A DNA stretch of 64,000 nt from an uncultured Clostridia bacterium (lineage in GTDB: Bacteria; Bacillota; Clostridia; TANB77; CAG-508), in contig CAKPDO010000002.1 of NCBI GenBank assembly GCA_934148985.1, positions 15,686 to 79,685 on the forward strand, given 5' to 3'. A model generated the notes under the pieces. The model worked only from the letters and a program-made list of their open reading frames with translations. It searched no databases and had not been told where the DNA came from. The translations under genes were made by a program, and so were the position numbers. Shown here one piece after another: positions 8,266-17,771 of this stretch (the stretch's first letter is position 1; every line of letters begins with the position of its first letter).

Positions 8266-11200
8266 CTATTTACCTCCCTTTATCTTGCGGAATCCCTTAT
8301 ATATCCCATTTTTCGTTGTTCTTGCTAAACCATAACCCATTTTTCCTATTTTTAAAATTATTTTATGATTATAGAAAATCTCGTTCATTCTTCTTTTAAA
8401 TGTTGGTCTATCATATAATATATAAAATATAATCCTCAACATTTTGCTATGGTGCTCTAAATCAACCACATTGTTATAATTTAAGTATCCATTATTTATT
8501 ACTTTAATATTACTATTACTACTAATTAACAGATTCATATTTCTTTGATTTTTATTGTTTCTTTCTATTAACCAGTCTTCAGTAATTGGTTTTATTTCTT
8601 TGCTTCTTACAGTATCTTCAAATCCAATTGAGTTAAATATCAGCATATCTTCTGGCTTTGATGAATTTATATATGATATAAATGGTAAAGAAATATAATA
8701 GTCTTGATAATATAGCATTTTATATTCTTCTCCAAATATTCCTAAAAAGTCCGTTATAAATTGCATTGCCGCCTTTTGGATAATACCTGTTACACATTTT
8801 TCTTGATAAGTTTTGCTATCTTTTTCTAAAATTGGTTTAACTTCCTCTCCAGAAAAATCATATCCTATTGTTGATGGTCCTAGTTCTGATATTATTGATT
8901 CATAAGCAAAACCTGTAACTGATGGCTTAGCTTCAAAATATGTTGATAATTTATATCCTGCAACATCAGAATATTTCATAGCCTCATCTTGATTTATGTT
9001 TAAAAAATATGTATCAATTGGCTTACCACAAAGAATAGATAAATATAATTCTGGTCTTCCACTATATCCTAAATCAAATGTTGCTGATTTTTCTTGAAAA
9101 TACTCTCCAAAAAATCTTTTTAGTTTTTCTGTTTTTTCTTGATTTTTCCTCTCATCAAATAACTCCTTAATAATAATTTTTACAAGTTTATTAAATTTTT
9201 GTTTTGTTTTTATATTTTCTTCATATTTTATTCCATATTTTTCTATAATTTGTTTTATTTCTTCATCAGATACATCTTTTAAGCTATATCTTATGTATTT
9301 TATTATATATTTAGGAGTATGGTTTTCTATATTAATGATATCAGTAAGTTTATATAAATCCATTTTGTTAATAACTATTGCAGATATTAAGGCTTTTCTG
9401 GATACTCTTAAATATTTTTCTTCAGGCACATTTTTATAATATTTTTTCAATATTTTATATGCTTCCATTGGTAAATACCCATCTCTTGCCATAAATGCCA
9501 GATTTTTATATCCTTTTCCATCAGTTTCTTTAAGTAACCAATTTCCAACTCCAAACATATACATCCCAACAATGTAATATCCAATTAAAAAAGGGTCAAT
9601 ATTAAAATCTGATTCTTTATTAAATGTTCTAAATGGATTATCAAAATATTTATTTGCAACTACAGCAACCATTGTTCTTATTCCGATAAAATTCATACTT
9701 GCTTGATTATCTCTCCAAAAAGGCATACTCTTATCTAGCATTTTTGTTAAATTATTTGTTGTATTTGCATCTAACATTAAAGTTGTTGTCTTTGCAAAAT
9801 ATTCTGAATTTATTTTACATTTTTTTGCCATTTCATAATCTGATTTGTAGTTGTCACCCATATGCAATATATTTTCAGGGCTTATTCCCTCATTTTCAAT
9901 TACATAATGGTACAAATTTCCTGTTGATTTTGTAACATTTGTTTCACATGATATATAAATTTTATCTATTTCGTCATATCCATTATTTAAAAGTATTTGT
10001 CTTATCACATTTTTTGACAAATACATATCTGACGTACAGATTACTCGTTTTCCTAGATATTTTGCTAATTTATATATTGAATATGCTGTTTCTCTTCTTT
10101 TACAAAAACGTAATTCTAATTCAATTTCTTTTTTCTTTAAAAATTCAATTATATCATTTGGTATTTCATATTGTTTTTCTATTATATCATATATTTTGTC
10201 AAGAGTAACTTCTTCTTCTTTATTTTTTTGAGCCTCTTTTCTTGCAAATACTTCACATTCTTCTCTAATTTTAGAAAAATCAATTCCTAAGTTATTAGAT
10301 AATTTTCTATAGTCTTCATTTAAAAATACAAATAAATCTTTTGGATATAAAAAGGGTCTAGTAATTAGTGTATCAAAAATGTCAAAACTTACAATTTTTA
10401 TTTTCTCATCCATAACTTTTGCCTTTAATTTGTCTAATCCAGAATTCCAATAAGTTTCTGCTGAGCTAAAGAAATTTGAATTTTTTATTTCAAATTGTTT
10501 TGGGCAAAATTCATTAAATTTTCTTTCTATTTCATCTTTTTCTTCTTTTTTGAATCTCATTTTCATAAGATATGTCTTATGTATTTGGCAATATAATGCT
10601 CTCCATTTTTCAAATTTTTCTTTATATTTATCATATACATTTTTTTCTTTTAAAAAATTTTCAACAAATGTAAATGATGTATTTAAATCTTCTAGATTTT
10701 TTGTTGCTTTTTTGAATGACATATCACTTGTAGATGTTGAAGCTCCCTCATGTTTTGTATAAAAAAACGATACTATATCAACTTTTGTTACCTTTTTGGC
10801 AAAATAAAATAATACATTAGAAAAAGCAAAATCTTCTGTCATTATTAAATGTTTCTTTACTTTTTCATATTCTATAATAGCTCTATTCCATATTTCTCTT
10901 GAGTAAATTTTATTTGGAGTAATATGCCAAGCAAAATTTAATCCTTCTTGATTATAAAATTCCCTATAACATTCTTCTCCATTAAGTTCTTCAAAAGGAA
11001 ATTCAAACAAATTATATATTTTTCTATTATTTTCTCCATAATCCATAACCAAATTTGAAATTACAATATCAGAATTAGTTTCTTCAGCTTTGCATACTAA
11101 TTCTCTATAGAAATCATTTGATACATAATCATCTGCATCTAAAAATGCAATATAATCTCCTGTTGAGCTTTTAAAGCCTGTCACTCTTGCTTGAAATAGT

Positions 11201-11424
11201 CCTTTGTTTTTTTCATGTTCCACATATTTTATTCTTGCATCCTTTTTTGCATACTCCCCTGCAATTTCTTTACAATTTTTAGGTGAGCAATCATTTACAA
11301 TTATTATTTCAAGGTTTTTATATGATTGTTTTGTTAAAGAATTTATACATTTTCGTAAAAATGCTTCTGAGTTATATACTGGTATAATTATTGAAATCTT
11401 TTTATTTATTTTACTAATAGTCAT
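8266..11424 (-). CDS. Large GT2 glycosyltransferase fused to a HAD-like phosphatase domain
   Basis: 1052 residues. Residues 1 to about 240 form a GT2 (GT-A) domain: SIIIPVYNSEAFLRKCI at the start and metal-binding DADD at 96-99. Around residue 345 a HAD-type domain begins (VSFDIFDTLITRP, nucleophile Asp), with later HAD motifs CTSDMYLS and HMGDNYKSDYEMA. The remaining roughly 450 residues form a conserved-looking region without a family I can name (FMARDGYLPMEAYKIL, ATFDLGYSGRPELYLSIL). Such GT-HAD fusions occur in capsule and teichoic acid loci. GAGGT precedes ATG 11424. A consensus promoter lies upstream. Confidence 0.85.
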   Translation of the reverse strand: MTISKINKKISIIIPVYNSEAFLRKCINSLTKQSYKNLEIIIVNDCSPKNCKEIAGEYAKKDARIKYVEHEKNKGLFQARVTGFKSSTGDYIAFLDADDYVSNDFYRELVCKAEETNSDIVISNLVMDYGENNRKIYNLFEFPFEELNGEECYREFYNQEGLNFAWHITPNKIYSREIWNRAIIEYEKVKKHLIMTEDFAFSNVLFYFAKKVTKVDIVSFFYTKHEGASTSTSDMSFKKATKNLEDLNTSFTFVENFLKEKNVYDKYKEKFEKWRALYCQIHKTYLMKMRFKKEEKDEIERKFNEFCPKQFEIKNSNFFSSAETYWNSGLDKLKAKVMDEKIKIVSFDIFDTLITRPFLYPKDLFVFLNEDYRKLSNNLGIDFSKIREECEVFARKEAQKNKEEEVTLDKIYDIIEKQYEIPNDIIEFLKKKEIELELRFCKRRETAYSIYKLAKYLGKRVICTSDMYLSKNVIRQILLNNGYDEIDKIYISCETNVTKSTGNLYHYVIENEGISPENILHMGDNYKSDYEMAKKCKINSEYFAKTTTLMLDANTTNNLTKMLDKSMPFWRDNQASMNFIGIRTMVAVVANKYFDNPFRTFNKESDFNIDPFLIGYYIVGMYMFGVGNWLLKETDGKGYKNLAFMARDGYLPMEAYKILKKYYKNVPEEKYLRVSRKALISAIVINKMDLYKLTDIINIENHTPKYIIKYIRYSLKDVSDEEIKQIIEKYGIKYEENIKTKQKFNKLVKIIIKELFDERKNQEKTEKLKRFFGEYFQEKSATFDLGYSGRPELYLSILCGKPIDTYFLNINQDEAMKYSDVAGYKLSTYFEAKPSVTGFAYESIISELGPSTIGYDFSGEEVKPILEKDSKTYQEKCVTGIIQKAAMQFITDFLGIFGEEYKMLYYQDYYISLPFISYINSSKPEDMLIFNSIGFEDTVRSKEIKPITEDWLIERNNKNQRNMNLLISSNSNIKVINNGYLNYNNVVDLEHHSKMLRIIFYILYDRPTFKRRMNEIFYNHKIILKIGKMGYGLARTTKNGIYKGFRKIKGGK

Positions 11425-11486
11425 TCTTTTTACCTCATTTCTTTTTAATGTTATTTTTATTAGCTATACAGACATAATTTTTTCAT

Positions 11487-11515
11487 ATTATAACCTTTAT
11501 TATTTTCATTGTCAA
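11487..11515 (-). promoter_or_regulatory. Consensus housekeeping promoter for the exporter/GT-HAD transcript
   Basis: On the minus strand, -35 TTGACA (11515-11510), a 17-base spacer and -10 TATAAT (11492-11487): a perfect match. It lies about 60 bases upstream of ATG 11424 and likely starts the transcript through the Wzt and Wzm genes. Confidence 0.85.
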
Positions 11516-11542
11516 CAAATAAAAACCTGATTTAATCTATAG

Positions 11543-13804
11543 TTATTGCTTAATTTTATGATATATTTTTAGTAATAACCTCCACATAGGAACATTCCAT
11601 AATCGTTCTTTAAGTAGCTCTTTTTTATAATTTAAACCTGTAACAGAATATGCTCTTCCATATACTTTTTTCTCATACTCTGTGCATTCCCATTTATACT
11701 CTATCTCATCACTTTTTAAGTTTGCCGTAATTAATTCTTTTGTAATGTTTTTATTGTTGCTTAACATAATTCCATTTTCAATTTTTTGCTTTGATGGATT
11801 TATATATATTTTTTCAAAAATATTATCCATCTTTTCTATCATTTTATCTATCGTAAATTTTTCACAGATTCTCTTTCGGCAATTTGCTTTATATATATCT
11901 AAATTATTTAAAACTTTATTTACAGCTATAACAAATTTTTCAATTTCTTCTGCTTTATATTCTTCACTATAAACATCCTTTTCATTTTGCATTATTGGAA
12001 CTATTTCTCCCACTTCATCAGAAATGAGTTCTTTTTGCCCACCAACATCACTTGATACAACTGGTACATTCATGCTCAAAGACTCATATGAAGTTAAAGC
12101 TAGTCCTTCTTTTAGTGAACAATTTATGGTCAAATCGCTTATTGCATATATTTCTTGTGTATTTTTTAATTCTCCTAAAAAAAGAATATATTCTAATAAA
12201 TTCATCTTTTTAGCTTTTTCTTTCATTCTTTTTAATAGATTGCCATCACCTACTACTAATACCTTAAAATCCTGTCTTTTTTCTATTAATTTTTTAACTA
12301 TTTCTAATAAGAGCATTGGCCTTTTTTGTTCCGAAATTCTACATATATATGAGATTATTTTTTTATTTTTATCTATCTTCAAATATTTTTTTCTTAATTC
12401 ATCTTTATTATATTTTTCTGGGTCAAATTTTTTTTCGTCAACTCCTATATAGACTGTTTCAACACTTTCATGTTCTCTTTTAAAATATTTCTCTAATATC
12501 TTTTTGCTACTTTCATTACATACTAAAGTTTTATCAATTACAGATTCACACATAGAAGAATATCTTGAATATCCACCATTTCTATTATACCATTCTTCCA
12601 TATGGACATAATCTATTATAGGAATATTAGGGTTCATTGCCTTTAAATATGGCAATACCGAATATCCAAATTTACTGTTTGAATTAAAAATCATATTAAT
12701 TTGTTCTTTTTCCATAATATAATTTATAAATGCAATCCAATATTTTTGGTCCAAAAAAGAAGTTAAATCATAAAGTTTTACACTTTCTATATTTTCAAAT
12801 TTTTGCCTTAGGCTATTTTGATTTGGTTCTGTTAATATTATTGTTATTTGATATCTTTGTTTATCTAGCATTTTTACTAAATTGAAATTAAATAAATCAG
12901 CCCCACCTGTAATTGCCCAAGGAACAATAAATAGTATGTTTATTGTTTCTTTATTTTCTAACTGCTTTGGTACTACTATTTTTTCAAAATTATCTTGTAT
13001 AATTTCATAATTATAGTTATAACTTGGATATTGCTTAGCTATAATTTCTTTCTTTACTTTCTTTGCCGTTTCATTTATTATTTCTAAACTTCTTTTTTTA
13101 TTTTCTCTTGATTTTTGCAATTCTCCATTTTCTTTTCTTCTATACCATTCTCCATAAAAACTCATATGCACAGGTGCTTTTCCTTTTGCCAATAATTTTA
13201 GCCAAAAATTCCAATCCTCATTAACAGCTTTTTCTTTTAAATCATACCCATTTACTAAAAAGAAATCCTCTTTTCTAACTAAAGCCGCCGAAACTAGTTC
13301 ATTTTCTTTTTTCATTTTATTTGAATTAAAATATCTATTCCACACATATTCCTGTGTTCCAAATCCTACAGAATCTGAATATGCCCACGCATTTTCTCTA
13401 TTAGTTTCCAATGTCCAATATGCACATTCCAAAAAAGTTTTTTCTATTAAATCATCATCATCTATAAACATTAGATATTTTGCATTTTCATCTGATTTAC
13501 TTGCACCATAATCTCTAGTTGCTGCTAGTCCCTCATTTTGTTTATGTAGGACTTTTATTCTTTCATCTAATTTTTTTATCTTCTCTAACTCATCTCGTGA
13601 ACTTTGTTCTGTTGAGCCATCATCTATTATCAAAATTTCATAATACGGAAATGTCTGGTTTAAAATTGATATTATAGTTTGTTCTATGTATTTTTTTCCA
13701 TTATAATATGGTACAATGACAGAAATAACAGGACAATTCTCTTTATATATATTTTTTTTGTATATTTTTTTCCCAGGTTCTAATTTGAAATCAAATCCAT
13801 TCAT
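11543..13804 (-). CDS. Bifunctional glycosyltransferase, GT2 plus GT4
   Basis: 753 residues in two enzymes. The N-terminal GT2 domain (about 30-270) has SVIVPYYNGKKYIEQTI and the metal site MFIDDDDLI. The C-terminal part (about 290-700) is a GT-B, GT4-type transferase, with NILFIVPWAITGGADLFNF near its start and the donor-binding block INCSLKEGLALTSYESLSMNVPVVSSDVGG. It would add two sugars in sequence to a surface glycan at the cytoplasmic face. SD AGGAGA precedes ATG 13804. Such tandem domains suggest assembly of a repeat unit with two linkages. Confidence 0.88.
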   Translation of the reverse strand: MNGFDFKLEPGKKIYKKNIYKENCPVISVIVPYYNGKKYIEQTIISILNQTFPYYEILIIDDGSTEQSSRDELEKIKKLDERIKVLHKQNEGLAATRDYGASKSDENAKYLMFIDDDDLIEKTFLECAYWTLETNRENAWAYSDSVGFGTQEYVWNRYFNSNKMKKENELVSAALVRKEDFFLVNGYDLKEKAVNEDWNFWLKLLAKGKAPVHMSFYGEWYRRKENGELQKSRENKKRSLEIINETAKKVKKEIIAKQYPSYNYNYEIIQDNFEKIVVPKQLENKETINILFIVPWAITGGADLFNFNLVKMLDKQRYQITIILTEPNQNSLRQKFENIESVKLYDLTSFLDQKYWIAFINYIMEKEQINMIFNSNSKFGYSVLPYLKAMNPNIPIIDYVHMEEWYNRNGGYSRYSSMCESVIDKTLVCNESSKKILEKYFKREHESVETVYIGVDEKKFDPEKYNKDELRKKYLKIDKNKKIISYICRISEQKRPMLLLEIVKKLIEKRQDFKVLVVGDGNLLKRMKEKAKKMNLLEYILFLGELKNTQEIYAISDLTINCSLKEGLALTSYESLSMNVPVVSSDVGGQKELISDEVGEIVPIMQNEKDVYSEEYKAEEIEKFVIAVNKVLNNLDIYKANCRKRICEKFTIDKMIEKMDNIFEKIYINPSKQKIENGIMLSNNKNITKELITANLKSDEIEYKWECTEYEKKVYGRAYSVTGLNYKKELLKERLWNVPMWRLLLKIYHKIKQ

Positions 13805-13830
13805 TTAGTTCTTTCTCCTAATATTTGTTT

Positions 13831-14775
13831 TTATTTATTCATTTCTTTTTTTCCATTATATTCATTGATAAAATATAATGGCCTATTTTTAGTTTCCTTA
13901 AATATTCTTCCTAAATATTCTCCAATTATTCCAAACAATAGTATTTGTAATCCAGAAAAGAACAAAATTAATAATATTATAGCTTGAAAAGCCTGTACCA
14001 TTGTATGTGTTATAAAACATTTCGCCATTACATATAAAGCATATATTCCAAGCAAAACAAATGTTGGTATTGCAAAATATGTTGCTAATTTAAGTGGCGA
14101 AGTTGTAAAAGATGTTATTCCATTTACAGCTAAATCGAACAATTTCACATAATTCCATTTTGTTTTTCCAGCAACTCTCGGTGGTCTATCAAATAACACC
14201 TCTTTTTTCTTATATCCTATCCAGCTAAACATACTTTTTAAGCATCTTTCAGATTCTTTCATCTTTTTCAATGCATTTATACATCTTCTATCAATTAGCC
14301 TATAATTTCCTGTATCTTTTTGAATCTCTACATTTGTCATTTTTTGCAAAACCTTGTAATACATTTTAGAGGTAAATTTCTTTAAAAAACCTTCTCCCGT
14401 CCTCGTTCTTCTTCTTGCATAAACATCATCATATCCTTCTTCCCAATGTTTTACAAGCTCTGGTATTAATTCTGGTGGATCTTGTAAATCTGCATCCATA
14501 AATATTGCACAATCCCCTGTTGCATACTCTATTCCAGCTGCCATAGCTATTTCTTGTCCAAAATTTCTTGAAAAATCCACATAATTATATCTCTCATCTT
14601 TTTCTCTGAAACTTTTAATAATTTCTAGAGATTTGTCTTTACTTCCATCATTTACAAACAATATTTCAAAATCATAATCAATCATTTGCCCCATAATCTC
14701 ATTTAATTTTTCATGTAAAAACGGTAATGATTCTTCTTCATTATATACCGGAACTATTATAGATATTTTCTTCAT
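13831..14775 (-). CDS. GT2 polyprenol-phosphate glycosyltransferase with two C-terminal TM segments (copy 1)
   Basis: A 314-residue DPM1/GtrB-like enzyme that loads a sugar onto undecaprenyl phosphate. It has IIVPVYNEEESLPFL at the N-terminus, the MDADLQDPPELIPE motif from residue 93, and two membrane helices near 235-290. It is a diverged tandem paralogue of the next gene (14799-15737), sharing the same length, RNFGQ/H block, LQDPPELIPE and AGKTKW/Y motif. Two copies suggest two different sugar donors or acceptors, matching the two polytopic GT-C-like proteins downstream. Confidence 0.88.
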   Translation of the reverse strand: MKKISIIVPVYNEEESLPFLHEKLNEIMGQMIDYDFEILFVNDGSKDKSLEIIKSFREKDERYNYVDFSRNFGQEIAMAAGIEYATGDCAIFMDADLQDPPELIPELVKHWEEGYDDVYARRRTRTGEGFLKKFTSKMYYKVLQKMTNVEIQKDTGNYRLIDRRCINALKKMKESERCLKSMFSWIGYKKKEVLFDRPPRVAGKTKWNYVKLFDLAVNGITSFTTSPLKLATYFAIPTFVLLGIYALYVMAKCFITHTMVQAFQAIILLILFFSGLQILLFGIIGEYLGRIFKETKNRPLYFINEYNGKKEMNK

Positions 14776-14798
14776 AATACTTATACATCCTTTCTACT

Positions 14799-15737
14799 TT
14801 ATTTTTTTATATTTATTAATTTTTCTACAATATACTCTGGTCTTCTTTTGCTTTCGTCATATATCCTACCAATATATTCTGACATAATCCAAATTGAAAA
14901 CAATTGTACTCCACTAAATAAAGTTATTGTTACCATAATTGATGTCCAACCAGCTGTTAGATTATTTAATCCATATGCATAAGATATTAACGAATATATT
15001 AATATTGCAATTGATATAAATATCGATATTATTCCTAATAATCCAACAATTTTTAATGGTTTTGTTGAAAAACCTATTATTCCATCTGATGCAAGCTTTA
15101 ACATTTTTTTCAATGGATATTTGGTTTTTCCAGCTACTCTCTCTTTTCTTTCATATTCATAAGGAACTTGCTTAAATCCAATCCATCCCCATAGACCTCT
15201 TAAAAATTTATTGTGTTCAGGCATAGAATTCATAACATCAACAACTTTTCTGTCAACAAGCCTGAAATCTCCTGTATCTCTTGGTATATCAACATCTGAC
15301 AGCGCATTCAAAGTTTTGTAAAATATTTTTGCTGTAAATAATTTGAAAGCTGATTCTCCCTCTCTATTTTTTCTTTTACCATAGACTACTTCATTTCCTT
15401 GTTCCCAAAGTTTTAACATTTCTGGTATTAATTCAGGTGGATCTTGCAGGTCTGCATCTATTATAACTACTACATCTCCTGAAACATATTTTAATCCAGC
15501 TGCAACTGCACATTGATGTCCAAAATTTCTTGTAAATGAAATTACTTTTAATTTTTCATCATTTACTGCTAATTGTTCTAATATTTGCAAAGTTTTATCC
15601 CTACTTCCATCATCTACACATATTAGTTCATAATCATATTCATTGATTTTTTGCAAAACCTCAGTCATTTTGCTATAACATTCTTTCACAACTTCTTCCT
15701 CATAGTACATTGGTATAACTACTGATATTTTTTTCAT
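14799..15737 (-). CDS. GT2 polyprenol-phosphate glycosyltransferase with two C-terminal TM segments (copy 2)
   Basis: 312 residues, same architecture as its neighbour: VVIPMYYEEEVVKECY, IIDADLQDPPELIPEML from about 92, then two C-terminal membrane segments (LLGIISIFISIAILIYSLISY; TLFSGVQLFSIWIMSEYIG). Its ATG overlaps the VanZ gene stop as ATGA (15737-15734), so the two are translationally coupled. The product would be a lipid-linked monosaccharide used outside the membrane. The sugar cannot be read from the sequence. Confidence 0.88.
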   Translation of the reverse strand: MKKISVVIPMYYEEEVVKECYSKMTEVLQKINEYDYELICVDDGSRDKTLQILEQLAVNDEKLKVISFTRNFGHQCAVAAGLKYVSGDVVVIIDADLQDPPELIPEMLKLWEQGNEVVYGKRKNREGESAFKLFTAKIFYKTLNALSDVDIPRDTGDFRLVDRKVVDVMNSMPEHNKFLRGLWGWIGFKQVPYEYERKERVAGKTKYPLKKMLKLASDGIIGFSTKPLKIVGLLGIISIFISIAILIYSLISYAYGLNNLTAGWTSIMVTITLFSGVQLFSIWIMSEYIGRIYDESKRRPEYIVEKLINIKK

Positions 15738-16225
15738 AAAAATACTCTTTCCTTTCGCCTACTCAAAATCTTAATAACCCCTAAAACCACACCAATCCCA
15801 CAAATCACCCCAAAAGAATCTATAAAAACATCCACAACAGATGCACTCCTATCTGGTATAAAAAATTGGTGGAACTCATCTAAACTTGCATACAATACGC
15901 CTATTCCAAGGCTTCCAAAAAATCTTTTTATATTTTTCAAATCAAAAGTAGCTAAAAGTCCCATAGAAAAGGTTCCTACAGCAAAATATAGCGAGAAATG
16001 GGCTAATTTTCTTATAATATGCTCTATTTTCTTTAAAACCCTCTCTTTCTCGCTATCTTCTAATTTTTGAATAAAACCTATATTTTTAGTAACATCCTCA
16101 GTTAAATGTCTACTTAAACTTCCAGATTTATCTCCATTTTGATTTGAAAAATTAAATATAATCCCAAACATCATTAAAAGTAATCCTATAAAAAGTCCTC
16201 TTAATATATTAATTTTTCTATTCAT
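15734..16225 (-). CDS. VanZ family membrane protein
   Basis: 163 residues with four hydrophobic segments. It shows the VanZ hallmarks: IRKLAHFSLYFAVGTFSMGLL, then GVLYASLDEFHQFFIPDRSASVVDVFIDSFG. VanZ-like proteins are small integral membrane proteins, some linked to low-level glycopeptide resistance; most have no proven role. It ends in TGA overlapping the next start, which also shows that TGA is a stop codon here. SD AAGGAAG precedes ATG 16225. Confidence 0.9.
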   Translation of the reverse strand: MNRKINILRGLFIGLLLMMFGIIFNFSNQNGDKSGSLSRHLTEDVTKNIGFIQKLEDSEKERVLKKIEHIIRKLAHFSLYFAVGTFSMGLLATFDLKNIKRFFGSLGIGVLYASLDEFHQFFIPDRSASVVDVFIDSFGVICGIGVVLGVIKILSRRKERVFL

Positions 16226-16243
16226 ATTTGCTTCCTTAAAAAA

Positions 16244-17248
16244 TTATTTATTATTTTTTATATAATTCCAAGAATCTACACACATATCTTCTAAATTTTT
16301 CTCTGCTTCCCATTCAAGTTCCTCTTTAGCTTTTTTAGGGTCTGCATAGCATTCAGCAATATCTCCTGGTCTTCTATCTACAATTTTATAATTAACTTTT
16401 TGGCCTGTAGCATTTTCAAAAGACTTCACCATATCAAGTACGCTATAACCTGTACCTGTTCCCAAATTATAAATATATAAGCCTTCATTTTCTTTTTCAA
16501 GTTTTTCTAAAGCCTTTATATGACCTTTTGCTAAATCTACAACATGTATGTAATCTCTAACTCCTGTTCCATCATGTGTATTATAATCATTTCCAAAAAC
16601 AGATAATTGCTCTAATTTTCCTGCCGCAACTCTTACTATGTATGGCATTAGGTTATTTGGTATTCCTTTAGGCTCTTCACCAATCAAACCACTTTCATGA
16701 GCTCCAACTGGATTAAAATATCTTAATATACATATATCCCATGTATTATCTGATGTATATAAATCTTTTAAAATCTGTTCTATAAACAATTTTGTTGTTC
16801 CATAAGGGTTTGTTGTTCCTCCTGTTTTGCAATCCTCAGTTAACGGTATTCTTTCTGGCTCTCCATAAACTGTTGCTGATGAGCTAAATATAAATTTTTT
16901 ACAATTATATTTTTTCATTGTTTCTAATAAAACTATCGCCCCTGAAACATTATTATCATAATATTCTAATGGCTTTTTAACAGATTCTCCAACTGCTTTA
17001 TATCCAGCAAAATTCATAACAGCTTCTATATTATTTTCTTCGAATACCTTTTCTAATTTTTCTCTATCCATATAATCTATTTGATAAAATTTAAAATCTT
17101 TTCCAGTTATCTTTTTTATTGCATCTATTGCTTTTATATTGCTATTTGAAAAATTATCTATTATAACAATATCTTTTCCTTTTTTTAATAATTCAACAGC
17201 TGTATGACTTCCTATGTATCCCGCACCACCTGGTAATAAAATTGACAT
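16244..17248 (-). CDS. galE: UDP-glucose 4-epimerase
   Basis: Interconverts UDP-glucose and UDP-galactose (or the N-acetyl forms), giving donor sugars for the polysaccharide genes downstream. Rossmann motif GGAGYIGS lies at 7-14, SSSATVYGE at 122-130, and the catalytic Tyr149 and Lys153 are in NPYGTTK. ATG 17248 is chosen because AAGGAGG lies just upstream; a longer reading to 17284 would place that site inside the gene. From this start it is 334 residues, the usual GalE length. A promoter is visible at 17275-17303. Confidence 0.94.
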   Translation of the reverse strand: MSILLPGGAGYIGSHTAVELLKKGKDIVIIDNFSNSNIKAIDAIKKITGKDFKFYQIDYMDREKLEKVFEENNIEAVMNFAGYKAVGESVKKPLEYYDNNVSGAIVLLETMKKYNCKKFIFSSSATVYGEPERIPLTEDCKTGGTTNPYGTTKLFIEQILKDLYTSDNTWDICILRYFNPVGAHESGLIGEEPKGIPNNLMPYIVRVAAGKLEQLSVFGNDYNTHDGTGVRDYIHVVDLAKGHIKALEKLEKENEGLYIYNLGTGTGYSVLDMVKSFENATGQKVNYKIVDRRPGDIAECYADPKKAKEELEWEAEKNLEDMCVDSWNYIKNNK

Positions 17249-17274
17249 ATTTTGTACCTCCTTAATTTTTTCTA

Positions 17275-17303
17275 ATTTTATCACTTCAAATATAATTATG
17301 CAA
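17275..17303 (-). promoter_or_regulatory. Promoter of galE and the polysaccharide operon
   Basis: Minus strand -35 TTGCAT (17303-17298), 17-base spacer, -10 TAAAAT (17280-17275). It lies about 27-55 bases upstream of ATG 17248 in the divergent galE/17454 intergenic region. Confidence 0.6.
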
Positions 17304-17453
17304 GCATATTTTGTTTAATTTTGTACCATTTCTTACCTTTGAAATTTTGTTAATTTTATGTTAACATATATTTATATATAATTCTAAAAGGAGCAAATTT
17401 GAAAAACAATCATAAAATATTTTTAATCAAATTTTGCGCCTTGGAAGAAAGGA

Positions 17454-17741
17454 ATGTCAATAAATATGAATAAAATAAAAAAAATCGTTAGCCTTAGTTA
17501 TTTAAAGGATTTATTTAAAAATTTAGATAATATTGATTTAAAAATAATGAAACTTGGTCTTAAAATTTGCTTTGCTATTTTGATATTTTCTACAGCAATT
17601 CTTTATTTTTACCTAAAAACTCCTCATAATATATTTTTATATAATCTTGGATTAACTATTTTTAGAATTTGTACATATATAGCTGTAGAATTTATTATTT
17701 GTGGACTTATAGTTGATAAAATAAAAAAAAGTGAAATTTAA
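17454..17741 (+). CDS. Small membrane protein of unknown function
   Basis: A rare plus-strand gene, 95 residues. The N-terminal third is charged. Two membrane segments follow at about 38-56 (ICFAILIFSTAILYFYL) and 65-87 (FRICTYIAVEFIICGLIV). I do not recognise the family. The start is uncertain: ATG 17454 has GGAAG six bases upstream, while ATG 17466 is also possible. It is transcribed away from galE and ends at a bidirectional terminator shared with the pseudouridine synthase. Confidence 0.7.
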   Translation: MSINMNKIKKIVSLSYLKDLFKNLDNIDLKIMKLGLKICFAILIFSTAILYFYLKTPHNIFLYNLGLTIFRICTYIAVEFIICGLIVDKIKKSEI

Positions 17742-17771
17742 AAAAGTAAGGTTTAGAACCCTACTTTTTTT
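17740..17771. terminator. Bidirectional hairpin terminator between convergent genes
   Basis: A-rich arm AAAAAAGTAAGG and T-rich arm CCCTACTTTTTT pair with one mismatch around a short loop, giving poly-U on both strands. It separates the plus-strand gene ending at 17741 from the minus-strand gene ending at 17770. Confidence 0.8.
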
